Of a stretch of 64,000 bases of DNA, positions 47,052 through 56,522 are shown piece after piece. The notes below the pieces were generated by a model. That model was not told the origin of the DNA and made no database searches. It worked only from the letters and a program-made list of their open reading frames with translations. The position numbers and the translations under genes are program-made. Origin of the DNA: Bacteroidota bacterium (GTDB taxonomy: Bacteria > Bacteroidota > Ignavibacteria > UBA10030 > UBA8401); assembly GCA_021796215.1 (NCBI GenBank), contig JAJYOK010000005.1:1-64000 (forward strand), in the 5' to 3' direction. The first letter of the stretch is position 1. Each line of letters begins with the position of its first letter.

Positions 47052-48346
47052 CACTGAACACTTCCCTTCCATCTCATGGCCGCCTTGTTTCACGTTTCCA
47101 GATTTTTGTCTGGACACTTTTTGATTTTGCCAACACTTCTTTTTCCGTCATCGTTGTTGCCGTAGGATATTCTCTCTACTTTAAAGATATTGTTGCCGGC
47201 GGAAGCGGACGCGGAGATTTTTTCTGGGGAATTGCCGTGAGTATCTCGATGTTTCTTACTGCTCTTATTTCGCCGGTGCTCGGTGCAGCGGCAGATTTTT
47301 CAAGCAGAAGAAAAAGATTTTTATTCGGCTTCACCATCGCAAGCATTCTTTGCACTGCCCTGCTCTACTTTGTCCATGAAGGGATGATTCTCACCGGCAT
47401 GATTCTTTTTATCATCGCTAACGTCGGCTTCGAAGGCGGCTTGGTATTTTACGATGCGTTCCTCCCCACGTTGACAACGGAGCGAAGTTATGGCAGAGTT
47501 TCCGGCTATGGTTTCGCGATGGGATACTTAGGCTCTCTCACAACACTGATCATTGCAATGCCGTTATATGCCGGCGGCTTCATTTCTGAAAATCTGCCGA
47601 ATGTGAGGATCAGTTTTGTCATCGCGGCGGCAATCTTTATGCTCTTTTCTTCTCCGCTTTTTTTCTTTTTCCGCGACCACAAAGTAACATTCGAACACAA
47701 GCCGTCGTATCTTCTCGCAGGCGTTCAACGAGTGAGAGAAACTATCGGCCACCTGAAAAATTACCGAAACGTTGCCCGGTTCCTTCTCGCCTTTTTCATT
47801 TACAACGACGGCATTCTTACCGTTATTTCTTTCGCATCTATTTTCGCTCAGCAGTCGCTGAACTTCACTCTGAAAGAAATTATTTTTCTCTTCGCCATTG
47901 TGCAAGGTTCCGGAATTATCGGCTCGATCATTTTCGGAGTAGTCACAGATAAAATCGGTCCCAAAAAAACAATCAATATCAATCTTCTGATGTGGCTTGC
48001 TATTGTTACGGCGTCATTTTTTGTTCAGACAAAGGAAGCGTTTTTTGTTATCGGAATTTTTGCCGGAAGCTGCCTCGGCGCAACGCAATCGGCAAGCCGC
48101 AGCTTAATGGCACTGCTGACTCCCAAGGAACGTGAAGCGGAGTTCTTCGGTTTTTATGACGGGTTATGCGGCAAAGCCTCCGCTGTTATCGGTACGTTTG
48201 TTTTCGGTTTGATTTCCTATGCTGCCGGAAGCCAGCGGTTGGCGATCATTTCTGTCGCGTTATTTTTTATCGCCGGATTCTTTCTGCTTCAACGCGTTGA
48301 TGACACACGAAGCGCGCTTCCCCAAAGGGCTTTACAACAGAATTGA
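47048..48346 (+). CDS. MFS transporter, UMF1/Atg22-like
   Basis: VWTLFDFANTSFSVIVVAVGYSLYFKDIV...LTPKEREAEFFGFYDGLCGKASAVIGTFVFG. Confidence 0.85.
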   Translation: MTLNTSLPSHGRLVSRFQIFVWTLFDFANTSFSVIVVAVGYSLYFKDIVAGGSGRGDFFWGIAVSISMFLTALISPVLGAAADFSSRRKRFLFGFTIASILCTALLYFVHEGMILTGMILFIIANVGFEGGLVFYDAFLPTLTTERSYGRVSGYGFAMGYLGSLTTLIIAMPLYAGGFISENLPNVRISFVIAAAIFMLFSSPLFFFFRDHKVTFEHKPSYLLAGVQRVRETIGHLKNYRNVARFLLAFFIYNDGILTVISFASIFAQQSLNFTLKEIIFLFAIVQGSGIIGSIIFGVVTDKIGPKKTININLLMWLAIVTASFFVQTKEAFFVIGIFAGSCLGATQSASRSLMALLTPKEREAEFFGFYDGLCGKASAVIGTFVFGLISYAAGSQRLAIISVALFFIAGFFLLQRVDDTRSALPQRALQQN

Positions 48347-48372
48347 TTTGCCGCAACGATTTTTGTACGTTG
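48343..48372 (+). promoter_or_regulatory. Putative promoter: TTG-N20-TACGTTG
   Basis: ATTG...20 nt...TACGTTG, 25 bp upstream of the ATG at 48398. Confidence 0.4.
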
Positions 48373-48397
48373 TAATGAAAGATGAATAAAGTTTGAA

Positions 48398-48847
48398 ATG
48401 AATATGATAGCAATGCTCGCACTGATGTTCATAACCGGCATGCCGCAAGGCGCCGTCAATCATACATCAGCGTACGATAACAAATATGTTCGCTTCGAAT
48501 TCACGCTTAACCGTGCCAATTTCACACCGGGCGACACAGGAACGGTTTTTGTTTTTCTCACACCGAACGAGGGTGTCCATGTCAATACGGAGCCGCCTGT
48601 CGAATACGAATTCGAAAAAAAACCGCACATCTCCTTCTCTGCAAAAGCGGTAATGCCGAAAGATTCTGTGACAGGGTATCTTGATGTTCAGCAGCCGGTT
48701 TCAATTTCATTTACACTTGGCAAGAAGATTTCAGCCGGCACTTATACCATCAAAGGAAAAATGAAATACTTTTTCTGTTCGGAAAAAGAAGGCTGGTGCA
48801 ATCAATTCATTCAGCCGTTTATTGTGGCAATTCACGTGAAGAAATGA
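48398..48847 (+). CDS. Stand-alone DsbD N-terminal-domain (thiol:disulfide interchange) protein, secreted
   Basis: YVRFEFTLNRANFTPGDTGTVFVFLTPNEGVHVNTEPPVEYEF...YTIKGKMKYFFCSEKEGWCNQFIQPFIVAIHVKK; no TM or thioredoxin domain follows. Confidence 0.75.
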   Translation: MNMIAMLALMFITGMPQGAVNHTSAYDNKYVRFEFTLNRANFTPGDTGTVFVFLTPNEGVHVNTEPPVEYEFEKKPHISFSAKAVMPKDSVTGYLDVQQPVSISFTLGKKISAGTYTIKGKMKYFFCSEKEGWCNQFIQPFIVAIHVKK

Positions 48848-49572
48848 AAAGCATTTTTTTTGTAAGCGATATTCATCTTGGACTGCACGATAAAGTTCAG
48901 GAAAAAGAAAAAGAGCGGCGCTTCCTTTCATTCCTTGAACATGTCGAACGCAGAGGCGAACAGTTATTTATTGTCGGCGATCTGTTTGATTATTGGTTTG
49001 AATATAAGTACGTCATTCCGCGCGGCTACCACCATGTGATTTCAAAATTAGGAATGCTCGTCGAGAGCGGCGTCAAAGTTACATACATTGCGGGCAATCA
49101 TGATTTTTGGCTCGGAGATTTTTTCCCAAGCGACCTTGGAATTCCGGTACATAAAGACCCGATTTCCGTTACCCTGCGCGGAAAGAAATTCTACCTCCAT
49201 CACGGCGACGGACTCGCATTGAGAGACACCGGCTACAGAATTCTCAAAAAGATTCTTCGAAGCCGGTTGAACATTTTCCTTTTTTCGCTCGTTCATCCAA
49301 GTATCACGGCGCCGATTGCAAAAGGTTCATCGCGCAGCAGCCGCGAATATACGTCGCAAAAGGATTACGGCGAAAGCGACGGCATGATTGCATGCGCTGA
49401 AAAAAAAATCGCAGAAGGTTTCGATGTTGTTATTATGGGACACCGCCACCAGCCGAGGACGCAACCCATTGGAAAAGGGACGTACATTAACCTCGGCGAC
49501 TGGATTACCTATCGTACTTATGCGGAGTTTAACGGCACGAAAGTAGTACTAAAGACATGGGAGCAACCATAA
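48844..49572 (+). CDS. UDP-2,3-diacylglucosamine diphosphatase (LpxH)-like metallophosphoesterase
   Basis: MKSIFFVSDIHLGLHD, VGDLFDYWFEYKYVIPRGY, YIAGNHDFWLGDFF, FYLHHGDGLA, VIMGHRHQP; ATGA overlap with the upstream CDS. Confidence 0.87.
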   Translation: MKSIFFVSDIHLGLHDKVQEKEKERRFLSFLEHVERRGEQLFIVGDLFDYWFEYKYVIPRGYHHVISKLGMLVESGVKVTYIAGNHDFWLGDFFPSDLGIPVHKDPISVTLRGKKFYLHHGDGLALRDTGYRILKKILRSRLNIFLFSLVHPSITAPIAKGSSRSSREYTSQKDYGESDGMIACAEKKIAEGFDVVIMGHRHQPRTQPIGKGTYINLGDWITYRTYAEFNGTKVVLKTWEQP

Positions 49573-49575
49573 CAC

Positions 49576-51915
49576 ATGGCAAAATTACCGCCTCAGGGAC
49601 CACGAAAACAGAATTCACAGAGACCGCGCTTCAGCTCTGAAGAAATGCAGCGATATTTCAGCGACCAGAAATACCGCGAAGCAATGTTCGAACAAAGCAA
49701 GAATTTTCTCAAAAAATACTGGTACATTTTTGCCGTCATTGCTTTGGCTGTTCTCGTTACCGGTTTCGTTTACACAAAATACATCTTCTCCGGACTCCCC
49801 TCTCTTGAAGAACTGGAAAATCCAAAGCCTGAGCTTGCAACAAAAGTCTATTCAGTTGACGGCGAAGTGCTCGACCAATTCTACATTAAAAACCGCACGC
49901 ATATTTCGCTTGATAAAATTCCGAGTAGCGTGATCGAAGCACTCATCTCTACGGAGGACAAAAACTTTTACAGCAATTGGGGCGTTGAGCCGTGGCGATT
50001 CGCCCGCGCCATGGTAAAAAATATTCTTTCGTTCCGTCTTAAAGAAGGCGCAAGCACAATCACGCAGCAGTTAGCACGTAATTTGTACCACCTTCAGGGC
50101 ACTCGGGAAACATGGTTCGATAAGATGACGCGGAAATTCCGTGAATTTATCACGTCGGTGCAGATTGAGCGGACATACACGAAAAAAGAAATCCTGGAGA
50201 TGTACCTGAACACCATTTATTTCGGACGAAGCGCATACGGAATTTCTGCCGCTGCTTCAATTTATTTTGATGAGCCTGCCGAAGACCTGACGCTCTCCCA
50301 AGGTGCGTTGCTTATCGGAATGGTGAACGGACCCGGTTATTACGATCCGATCCGTCACCGTGACCGCGCTTTTGCCCGCCGCGACATTGTCCTTTCACAA
50401 ATGGTGAAAGACGACAAAATTACGCAGGCACAAATGGATTCTATCAAAGCTGATTCGCTCCAGTTCAATCTTTCTGAATCTCAAATTGAAAGCGGCATCG
50501 CTCCGCACTTTGTGGAATACGTTCGACAGAAATTATTGGAACAGCAAGAGAAGTACGGCTTCGATATTTATAAAGATGGTTTGTCCGTGTACACAACGCT
50601 CGACAGCAGGCTTCAAAAAGATGCGAACCAAGCGGTTGAAGAACACCTTGCAGAATATCAGCAAATGTTCGACCAGCGCTGGAATTGGGCGGTGCACAAA
50701 GATATTCTGAGCAAAGCAGTTGATAAAGCAATTTACGATTCCGCGCCGTTCAAAAGAGCTGCCACCGCATCTCAGCGCGACAGCGTTCTCCGTGCACTCC
50801 GCAAAAATCCGGCATTTGTTGATTCTGTGAAAAAAGTCGAACAAACAATTCAAGTCGGCTTCATCGTCATTGATCCTCATACCGGCGGTATCCGTGCGCT
50901 TGTCGGCGGTTCGGATTTTAAAACATTTAAATACGGATTGAATCACGTTACACAAATTCGCCGCCAATCCGGTTCGGCATTCAAGCCATTCGTGTATACA
51001 GTGGCAATTGATAACGGCTACGCACCGACGTATCAATTACCAAATCAACCAGTCACGCTGTTTATGGAAGATGGAACACAATGGAGGCCTTCAAATTCCG
51101 ATGGCAGTATCGGTGGAATGTACACACTCCGCGAAGGTTTGAGTCAATCAATCAACCTTATCGCAGTGCGCGCAATTATGGAAATCGCGCCGGTCAAACA
51201 AGTGATTGACTATGCGCATCGAATGGGTATCACGACACCTATTCCTCCGTTCGAATCCATCGCGCTCGGTACAGCAACAGTTACGCCGCTGGATATGACG
51301 GCGGCATTCGGTGTTTTTGCAAATGAAGGCGTCTATGTTCAACCGACAGGAATTCTTCGCATAGAAGATAAAGACGGCAATCCAATCGTCGAAACTTCAC
51401 CTGAACGCCGCGAAGTGCTCAGCAAAGAAACTGCATTCCTGATGACGACCATGCTCGAAGATGTTGTTGATCACGGAACGGGTACACGCGTGCGCGATTA
51501 CTTTCACTATCCTGCAGCAGGAAAAACCGGAACGACACAGGATTTCGCCGACGCATGGTTTGTGGGATACACTCCGCAATTAGCCGCTGGCGTGTGGGTT
51601 GGATTTGATGATCAACAAGTGAAATTCACAGATTGGGATGGACAAGGCGGGCGCGCCGCCGCACCAATCTTCGGACGCTTTATGCAATATGCATACGACA
51701 ATCCATCAACCGGTTTATCGCTTCAATATTTCCAGCAGCCGGAAGGCGTTGTGCTCGACACGATTTGCGCTGAGACAAAAAAACTTGCAACTCCGTGGTG
51801 CCCGCTGAAAACAACGGCATACTTCAACGTAAAATCCCAGCCGCCGCTCTGCGACAAACACAACTCCCCATTCTGGAAACAAAACCAACAAGACGGGAAT
51901 CAAATTCAGTTCTAG
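49576..51915 (+). CDS. Penicillin-binding protein 1A (bifunctional transglycosylase/transpeptidase)
   Basis: Transglycosylase: STEDKNFYSNWGVEPWRFARAM, EGASTITQQLARNLY; transpeptidase: SGSAFKPFVY, SQSINLIAVRA, AGKTGTTQDFADAWFVGYTP. Confidence 0.95.
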   Translation: MAKLPPQGPRKQNSQRPRFSSEEMQRYFSDQKYREAMFEQSKNFLKKYWYIFAVIALAVLVTGFVYTKYIFSGLPSLEELENPKPELATKVYSVDGEVLDQFYIKNRTHISLDKIPSSVIEALISTEDKNFYSNWGVEPWRFARAMVKNILSFRLKEGASTITQQLARNLYHLQGTRETWFDKMTRKFREFITSVQIERTYTKKEILEMYLNTIYFGRSAYGISAAASIYFDEPAEDLTLSQGALLIGMVNGPGYYDPIRHRDRAFARRDIVLSQMVKDDKITQAQMDSIKADSLQFNLSESQIESGIAPHFVEYVRQKLLEQQEKYGFDIYKDGLSVYTTLDSRLQKDANQAVEEHLAEYQQMFDQRWNWAVHKDILSKAVDKAIYDSAPFKRAATASQRDSVLRALRKNPAFVDSVKKVEQTIQVGFIVIDPHTGGIRALVGGSDFKTFKYGLNHVTQIRRQSGSAFKPFVYTVAIDNGYAPTYQLPNQPVTLFMEDGTQWRPSNSDGSIGGMYTLREGLSQSINLIAVRAIMEIAPVKQVIDYAHRMGITTPIPPFESIALGTATVTPLDMTAAFGVFANEGVYVQPTGILRIEDKDGNPIVETSPERREVLSKETAFLMTTMLEDVVDHGTGTRVRDYFHYPAAGKTGTTQDFADAWFVGYTPQLAAGVWVGFDDQQVKFTDWDGQGGRAAAPIFGRFMQYAYDNPSTGLSLQYFQQPEGVVLDTICAETKKLATPWCPLKTTAYFNVKSQPPLCDKHNSPFWKQNQQDGNQIQF

Positions 51916-51977
51916 GACATTCTCAAATTGAGACTTGCCCAAAGCTAAATAAATTTTAAGATTGAATAATAAAAAGA

Positions 51978-52004
51978 TGCCGTTCCCGCAATGCAGGAAC
52001 GGCA
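51978..52004. terminator. Bidirectional intrinsic terminator between convergent genes
   Basis: TGCCGTTCC-CGCAATGCA-GGAACGGCA with flanking A-rich and T-rich tracts. Confidence 0.75.
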
Positions 52005-52038
52005 TTATTATTTCTGGATCAGAAGTGTAATCAATTAC

Positions 52039-54210
52039 CTATTTCATCAGCACTAACTTACGCACCTGTGAAAAAGATCCGGACTGCATTTGCAAGAAAA
52101 AGACTCCGGAAGGCAGCGCGATTCCTGCGTCATTTCTTCCATCCCATACAATATTGTGTGAACCCTGTGTTTGGTTCGCTTCGACCAATGTTCGCACAAG
52201 CTGACCAAGGATGTTATAAATCTTGATGCTCACAAAACCTGTTTTCGCCAAAGTGTAGCCGATGGTTGTCGTTGGATTAAAAGGATTCGGATAATTCTGC
52301 TGCAAAGAATATTGTGCCGGCGATGTTGCTGGAGTTTTAACACCAGTCACAGATGATACGACTTCCCCCGTATTGAAATCACAGAGGAAATATTCCTGAC
52401 TTACTGGATACCAATTATTCTGGTTCACATCATATCCGAATGCGTAAGTCACAGCCCAATACAATTTTGATGTATCGTGCGGCATAAAGTTGTATTGGGT
52501 CCAGTTCAGGTCTCCCAACGACATCTCACCTTGAAACATGAGCCCGCCTTGATTCTGTTGAGTGCGGAACGCATATCCTCCTGCGGCTTCTACTGCAGCA
52601 ATCACAGTGGCAGAAGAAGCTGCCGAGCCTGGGTTCAACAATGTTTTCATGTGTGTCAAGCCTTCGGTTTGGGTAGAGTCTAATAGATTGACTTGGCTTT
52701 CGAAAGGATCGACGCGGATCTCGTACCCTCCCACGCTATTGAGGTAGTCGAAACTCCAAGACTGCCCTCTTCCGATCGAGTCCATATTCCAACAATTCAC
52801 GCGCTTAAGTACGCAATCATTCGGAATATTCACAAACATGCTGTCGGCAACTTTAAGTGCATCTGTAAAGTTAAATGGCGTAAACTGAACGAACGTAAGT
52901 GTAACGCCAGTGACGGGACTATTGTTTACCACAATGGAATCTCCGAAAGCAACAACATCAACTCCGTTTTGGACATTGAACATTCCATCATTGTCAACAT
53001 CCTTTGCTGAAAGCGGAAAATAAGTGCCATTACTGACATAGGGAATTGTAAATGTTCCATCGTCATGTACAATTGCCGTCATCGCAAAGTCCGGTCCATT
53101 ATTATTTTTGCTGGTTCGAGGGTTGCTGGTAGCAAGTCCAACAAATGCATTTTGCGGTGAAACGCCGGTGCTTCCGGAAACGACAGTGCCGCTGACAGAA
53201 TCCGTCGGGAACGATGAACCTGTTGTGAAATAGAAAACATATGGAGAAGCCAATTTAGAACCGTCCCACCCTTTTGCAAATGAGAAAAGAACAAAATAGG
53301 TAGTGTTCGAATTAAGATGAACGTTTGCCGCTACGAAGGTCTTGCCGTCGGCGCTATAATATGGTTGAGTCGTCGAGTCTTGAATGTTAGAGAACACGGC
53401 ATCTTTCATCTGATTCATTGTACTCGTATCAACCGGTTCGTTAAAGGTGATTGTAATCGTCGTAGTGAGCGGAACATTTTTTGCTCCATTTGCAGGAACA
53501 GTAGAAGCAATGCTTAGCGGGGCAAATGTAAGAGTAAGTCCGTTTATCGAACTATTATTCACCACGATTGAATCGCCAAAAGCGACAACGTCAGGTCCTT
53601 TACCAGGATCAACCGAACCATTACCATCCACGTCTTCCGCAGCTGCCGGGAAATAGGTTCCGTTGGAAACGTAGGGAATTGTGAACGTGCCGTCGTCATT
53701 TACAGTTGCCATCATGGCAAAATTGGGTCCTTGGTCACCGTTGTTGTTTTGGAGATTGGTCAACGAAATTCCTACGACTGCATTGTGCGGCGTAACGCCG
53801 GTAATTTGAGATGAAACGGTACCGCTTACCGATATCGAAGGGAATGTTGAACCTGTTGTAAAGTAGAAAACATACGGGGATGCCATTGTACTGCCATCCA
53901 TTCCCTTGGCGTAGAGGAACATAATATAATACGCGGTATTTGTCTCAAGATGGACATTTGCGGCTATAAAAGTTTTTGCATCTGAACTGAAAAACGGTTT
54001 GACCGTGCTATCCTGAATATTGGAGAGCACACCATTTTTGAGCTGATCCATTGCAACGGTATCAAGCGCTGTGTTGAACGTGATGGTAATCGTTGTCGTA
54101 GTCGAGACGTTGATTGCATTGTTCACCGGTGTTGTGGAAACAATGCTGACCTGTGCAAGCATGCTCAAAGGTAGAAAAAACAATACGCAAATAGTTGCAA
54201 AATATTTCAT
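52039..54210 (-). CDS. Secreted Ig-like (SbsA/Big_5-like) repeat protein with T9SS type A sorting domain
   Basis: Signal peptide MKYFATICVLFFLPLSMLAQ (start 54210 preceded by GGAGG); two copies of 'STTPVNNAINVSTTTTITITFN...SNGTYFP'; C-terminus [17 protein letters not shown]...VRKLVLMK. Confidence 0.85.
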   Translation of the reverse strand: MKYFATICVLFFLPLSMLAQVSIVSTTPVNNAINVSTTTTITITFNTALDTVAMDQLKNGVLSNIQDSTVKPFFSSDAKTFIAANVHLETNTAYYIMFLYAKGMDGSTMASPYVFYFTTGSTFPSISVSGTVSSQITGVTPHNAVVGISLTNLQNNNGDQGPNFAMMATVNDDGTFTIPYVSNGTYFPAAAEDVDGNGSVDPGKGPDVVAFGDSIVVNNSSINGLTLTFAPLSIASTVPANGAKNVPLTTTITITFNEPVDTSTMNQMKDAVFSNIQDSTTQPYYSADGKTFVAANVHLNSNTTYFVLFSFAKGWDGSKLASPYVFYFTTGSSFPTDSVSGTVVSGSTGVSPQNAFVGLATSNPRTSKNNNGPDFAMTAIVHDDGTFTIPYVSNGTYFPLSAKDVDNDGMFNVQNGVDVVAFGDSIVVNNSPVTGVTLTFVQFTPFNFTDALKVADSMFVNIPNDCVLKRVNCWNMDSIGRGQSWSFDYLNSVGGYEIRVDPFESQVNLLDSTQTEGLTHMKTLLNPGSAASSATVIAAVEAAGGYAFRTQQNQGGLMFQGEMSLGDLNWTQYNFMPHDTSKLYWAVTYAFGYDVNQNNWYPVSQEYFLCDFNTGEVVSSVTGVKTPATSPAQYSLQQNYPNPFNPTTTIGYTLAKTGFVSIKIYNILGQLVRTLVEANQTQGSHNIVWDGRNDAGIALPSGVFFLQMQSGSFSQVRKLVLMK
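52885..54150 (-). repeat. Tandem duplication, about 633-nt unit x2, inside the Ig-like surface protein gene
   Basis: Protein units begin at aa 33 and aa 244 of the ORF (period 211 aa) with long near-identical blocks (ASPYVFYFTTGS, DDGTFTIPYVSNGTYFP, DVVAFGDSIVVNNS). Confidence 0.85.
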
Positions 54211-54311
54211 ATGACCTCCAAAAAAAATTAGTGGTAAAATTGCCACTCCATTAATCTAATGACTATAATATAACACTATTATTTTGATTTATACAGGAAG
54301 AAAAAATCAGA

Positions 54312-55349
54312 TCAATTCTTTCCTGCTATTTCCACCGCTTTCTCGTATACCCTCTTCGCTGAAATTCCAACCATACAATCGAACGTTCCTATCGGACATT
54401 TATTGCCGCCGTGAATAGTGCACGGACGACAGTCCAAATCGTTGCGTTCAACAACCACATCGCGTTTGCCATACGGTGCAAATCCGAATGACGGACTTGT
54501 CGCACCGAAAATTGCCACAACCGGAGTTCGCATTGCCACAGCAAGATGAAGCGGTGCACTGTCGTTGGAAATCAGGAGATCGCAGCGGCGAAGCAGTTCT
54601 GCCGATTGAAGAATTGAAAACTTTCCCGCAGCGGAATGAACGCACCCGGTTCCGGCAGCATCTTTAATTTCAGCGCACAATTCTCGGTCCTCTTTTCCGC
54701 CGATCAAAACAATTTCAATTCCGTCGCCGGAAAACATCCGGCAGCATTGAGAAAATCGTTCCGGAAGCCAGCGTTTCGTATTCCAAACCGAACCCGGTGC
54801 AATTCCAATCACTGCTTTGCGGCGGATTATTTTTTCTTCAAAAAAATAACGGTCAACCGCCGCAACATCTTCATTCGAAGGATACAGCGACGGCAATTCT
54901 TTCTCTGCATATTGAATACTCAAGGCAGAAAGAAATTCGAGATTGCGTTCGACCTCGTGGAGTTCTTTCTTATACTTTACTTTTTTCGTAAACAACCACT
55001 TGCCTGCGTTCGTGGAAAATGCGATGCGTTCCGGAATTTTGCTCCAATACACAACAACCGCACTTCGCAATGAACGGTGCGGAACGATGGCGAGATCGTA
55101 TCCCGTTTTTTTGAGCAACCGGCTCATCGCAATCATTCCGCGAATGCCGCGCTGTGTTTTTCTTTTATCATACACAATCACGGAATGAATATCGCGATGC
55201 CCGCGCAAAATTTCCGCTGCGCGCGGCGTCGTTACAAAATCAATTTCAGCTTCGGGAAATTTTCTGTGAAGAATTTGAACCAGCGGAAGTGTGAGAATAA
55301 CATCCCCTAAAAAAGCAGTCTGGAAAACAAGTATCTTTGTTGTTGTCAT
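54312..55349 (-). CDS. waaF: Lipopolysaccharide heptosyltransferase II-like glycosyltransferase (GT9)
   Basis: KILVFQTAFLGDVILTLPLVQILHRKFP...IGIAPGSVWNTKRWLPERF...LLISNDSAPLHLAVAMRTPVVAIFGATSPSFGFAPYG. Confidence 0.87.
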   Translation of the reverse strand: MTTTKILVFQTAFLGDVILTLPLVQILHRKFPEAEIDFVTTPRAAEILRGHRDIHSVIVYDKRKTQRGIRGMIAMSRLLKKTGYDLAIVPHRSLRSAVVVYWSKIPERIAFSTNAGKWLFTKKVKYKKELHEVERNLEFLSALSIQYAEKELPSLYPSNEDVAAVDRYFFEEKIIRRKAVIGIAPGSVWNTKRWLPERFSQCCRMFSGDGIEIVLIGGKEDRELCAEIKDAAGTGCVHSAAGKFSILQSAELLRRCDLLISNDSAPLHLAVAMRTPVVAIFGATSPSFGFAPYGKRDVVVERNDLDCRPCTIHGGNKCPIGTFDCMVGISAKRVYEKAVEIAGKN

Positions 55350-56254
55350 GTTTCTTCAGTCGCAAATTCCGCCGGCGCTTTGTCGACATGTTTCCAGCGC
55401 TTGTGCATCCATAACCAATGATCCGGATAACGCGCCACGTAGTGTTCGAGCAGTGCGACATGCCGCTGCGTGAGTTCCCGTATCTTCTCGTCGTCTGTTC
55501 CCGTCAGCGTGCTTGTGTCAACATCGGCGAGTTCAATTTTATATCGCCCGTTTCCTTCTCTGATAAGAAACGCCATAACGATTGGCGCATTGGCGCGAAG
55601 ACTGAACACTGCCGGCCCTTTATGCGTTGCCGCCGGGCGGTGAAAGTATCGCACGAACAATCCTTCCTGCGGGCCCGATTGATCGGCGAGCATTGCAACG
55701 ACTCCGTTATCGCGCAGCTCGCGCAAAATCTCGCGCGGCGCTTTATCCATCACCACCACTTTGTTACCGAACATTGTCCGCGCTGAATTCATAAAGCGGT
55801 CAACAAATTTATTGCGCTGCTCCTGCACGATGATGGTGAGCGGGTGCCCGCTAAGTAAACCGACAGATAAAGCGATCAACTCCCAATTACCGAAATGCCC
55901 GCTCAGCATGATCAAGCCCTTTCCTTCCGCCAGCACTTCATCCATTTTATGAAGATCATCCGATTTTACAATAGCCCTGACTTTTTTCGGCGTGAAGCGG
56001 GAGAACCAGAAAACTTCAAGTAAACTGATGCACACATTTTGATATGAGGCACGTGCAATCGTTTTGATTTCATTCTGTGATTTTTTCGGAAAGGCATGGC
56101 GCAGGTTTTGCAGCGTCAGTTTTTTTCTGAAGTGGAAAACGTAAAAGATAAGTGAGCCGAGAGCGCTGCCGAAAACACTTACGCCGCGCCACGGCAGCAA
56201 CCGGACAAAAAATCCGACAAAGCGATACGCAATGTATTCAAGTACATCTCTCAT
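55346..56254 (-). CDS. Lysophospholipid/lipid A biosynthesis acyltransferase (LpxL/HtrB family)
   Basis: GLIMLSGHFGNWELIALSVGLL...VAMLADQSGPQEGLFVRYFHRPAATHKGPAVFSLR; start at MRDVLEYIAYR. Confidence 0.87.
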   Translation of the reverse strand: MRDVLEYIAYRFVGFFVRLLPWRGVSVFGSALGSLIFYVFHFRKKLTLQNLRHAFPKKSQNEIKTIARASYQNVCISLLEVFWFSRFTPKKVRAIVKSDDLHKMDEVLAEGKGLIMLSGHFGNWELIALSVGLLSGHPLTIIVQEQRNKFVDRFMNSARTMFGNKVVVMDKAPREILRELRDNGVVAMLADQSGPQEGLFVRYFHRPAATHKGPAVFSLRANAPIVMAFLIREGNGRYKIELADVDTSTLTGTDDEKIRELTQRHVALLEHYVARYPDHWLWMHKRWKHVDKAPAEFATEET

Positions 56255-56260
56255 CGGATA

Positions 56261-56290
56261 GAAAGTACGAAATGCCGGTGAAGAATCAAA
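56261..56290 (-). promoter_or_regulatory. Putative promoter: TTTG-N19-TACTTTC
   Basis: Minus strand, ends 6 bp before the likely ATG at 56254. Confidence 0.4.
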
Positions 56291-56459
56291 GAAAACCATT
56301 ATGGAAGTGTGTCTCACAGTTTAAGTGGTCAACTAAAAAATGTGTCAATCCGTGTTTTACGCGGCATCCTATGCTTAAAGTACAGAATTCCGGCTTTCGC
56401 CACGTAAAACGTTACTTGCCGAAACGACGATAAAGCCGTAACTAAAAAACTCTCCTTTC

Positions 56460-56489
56460 TTGAATCCATCCGTAAACTAACTTATATTC
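56460..56489 (+). promoter_or_regulatory. Putative promoter: TTG-N20-TATATTC
   Basis: TTG(56460-56462)-20 nt-TATATTC(56483-56489), 33 bp before the ATG at 56523. Confidence 0.45.
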
Positions 56490-56522
56490 AAATCAAAACA
56501 CGCGCATGAGAAAGGATTTACT

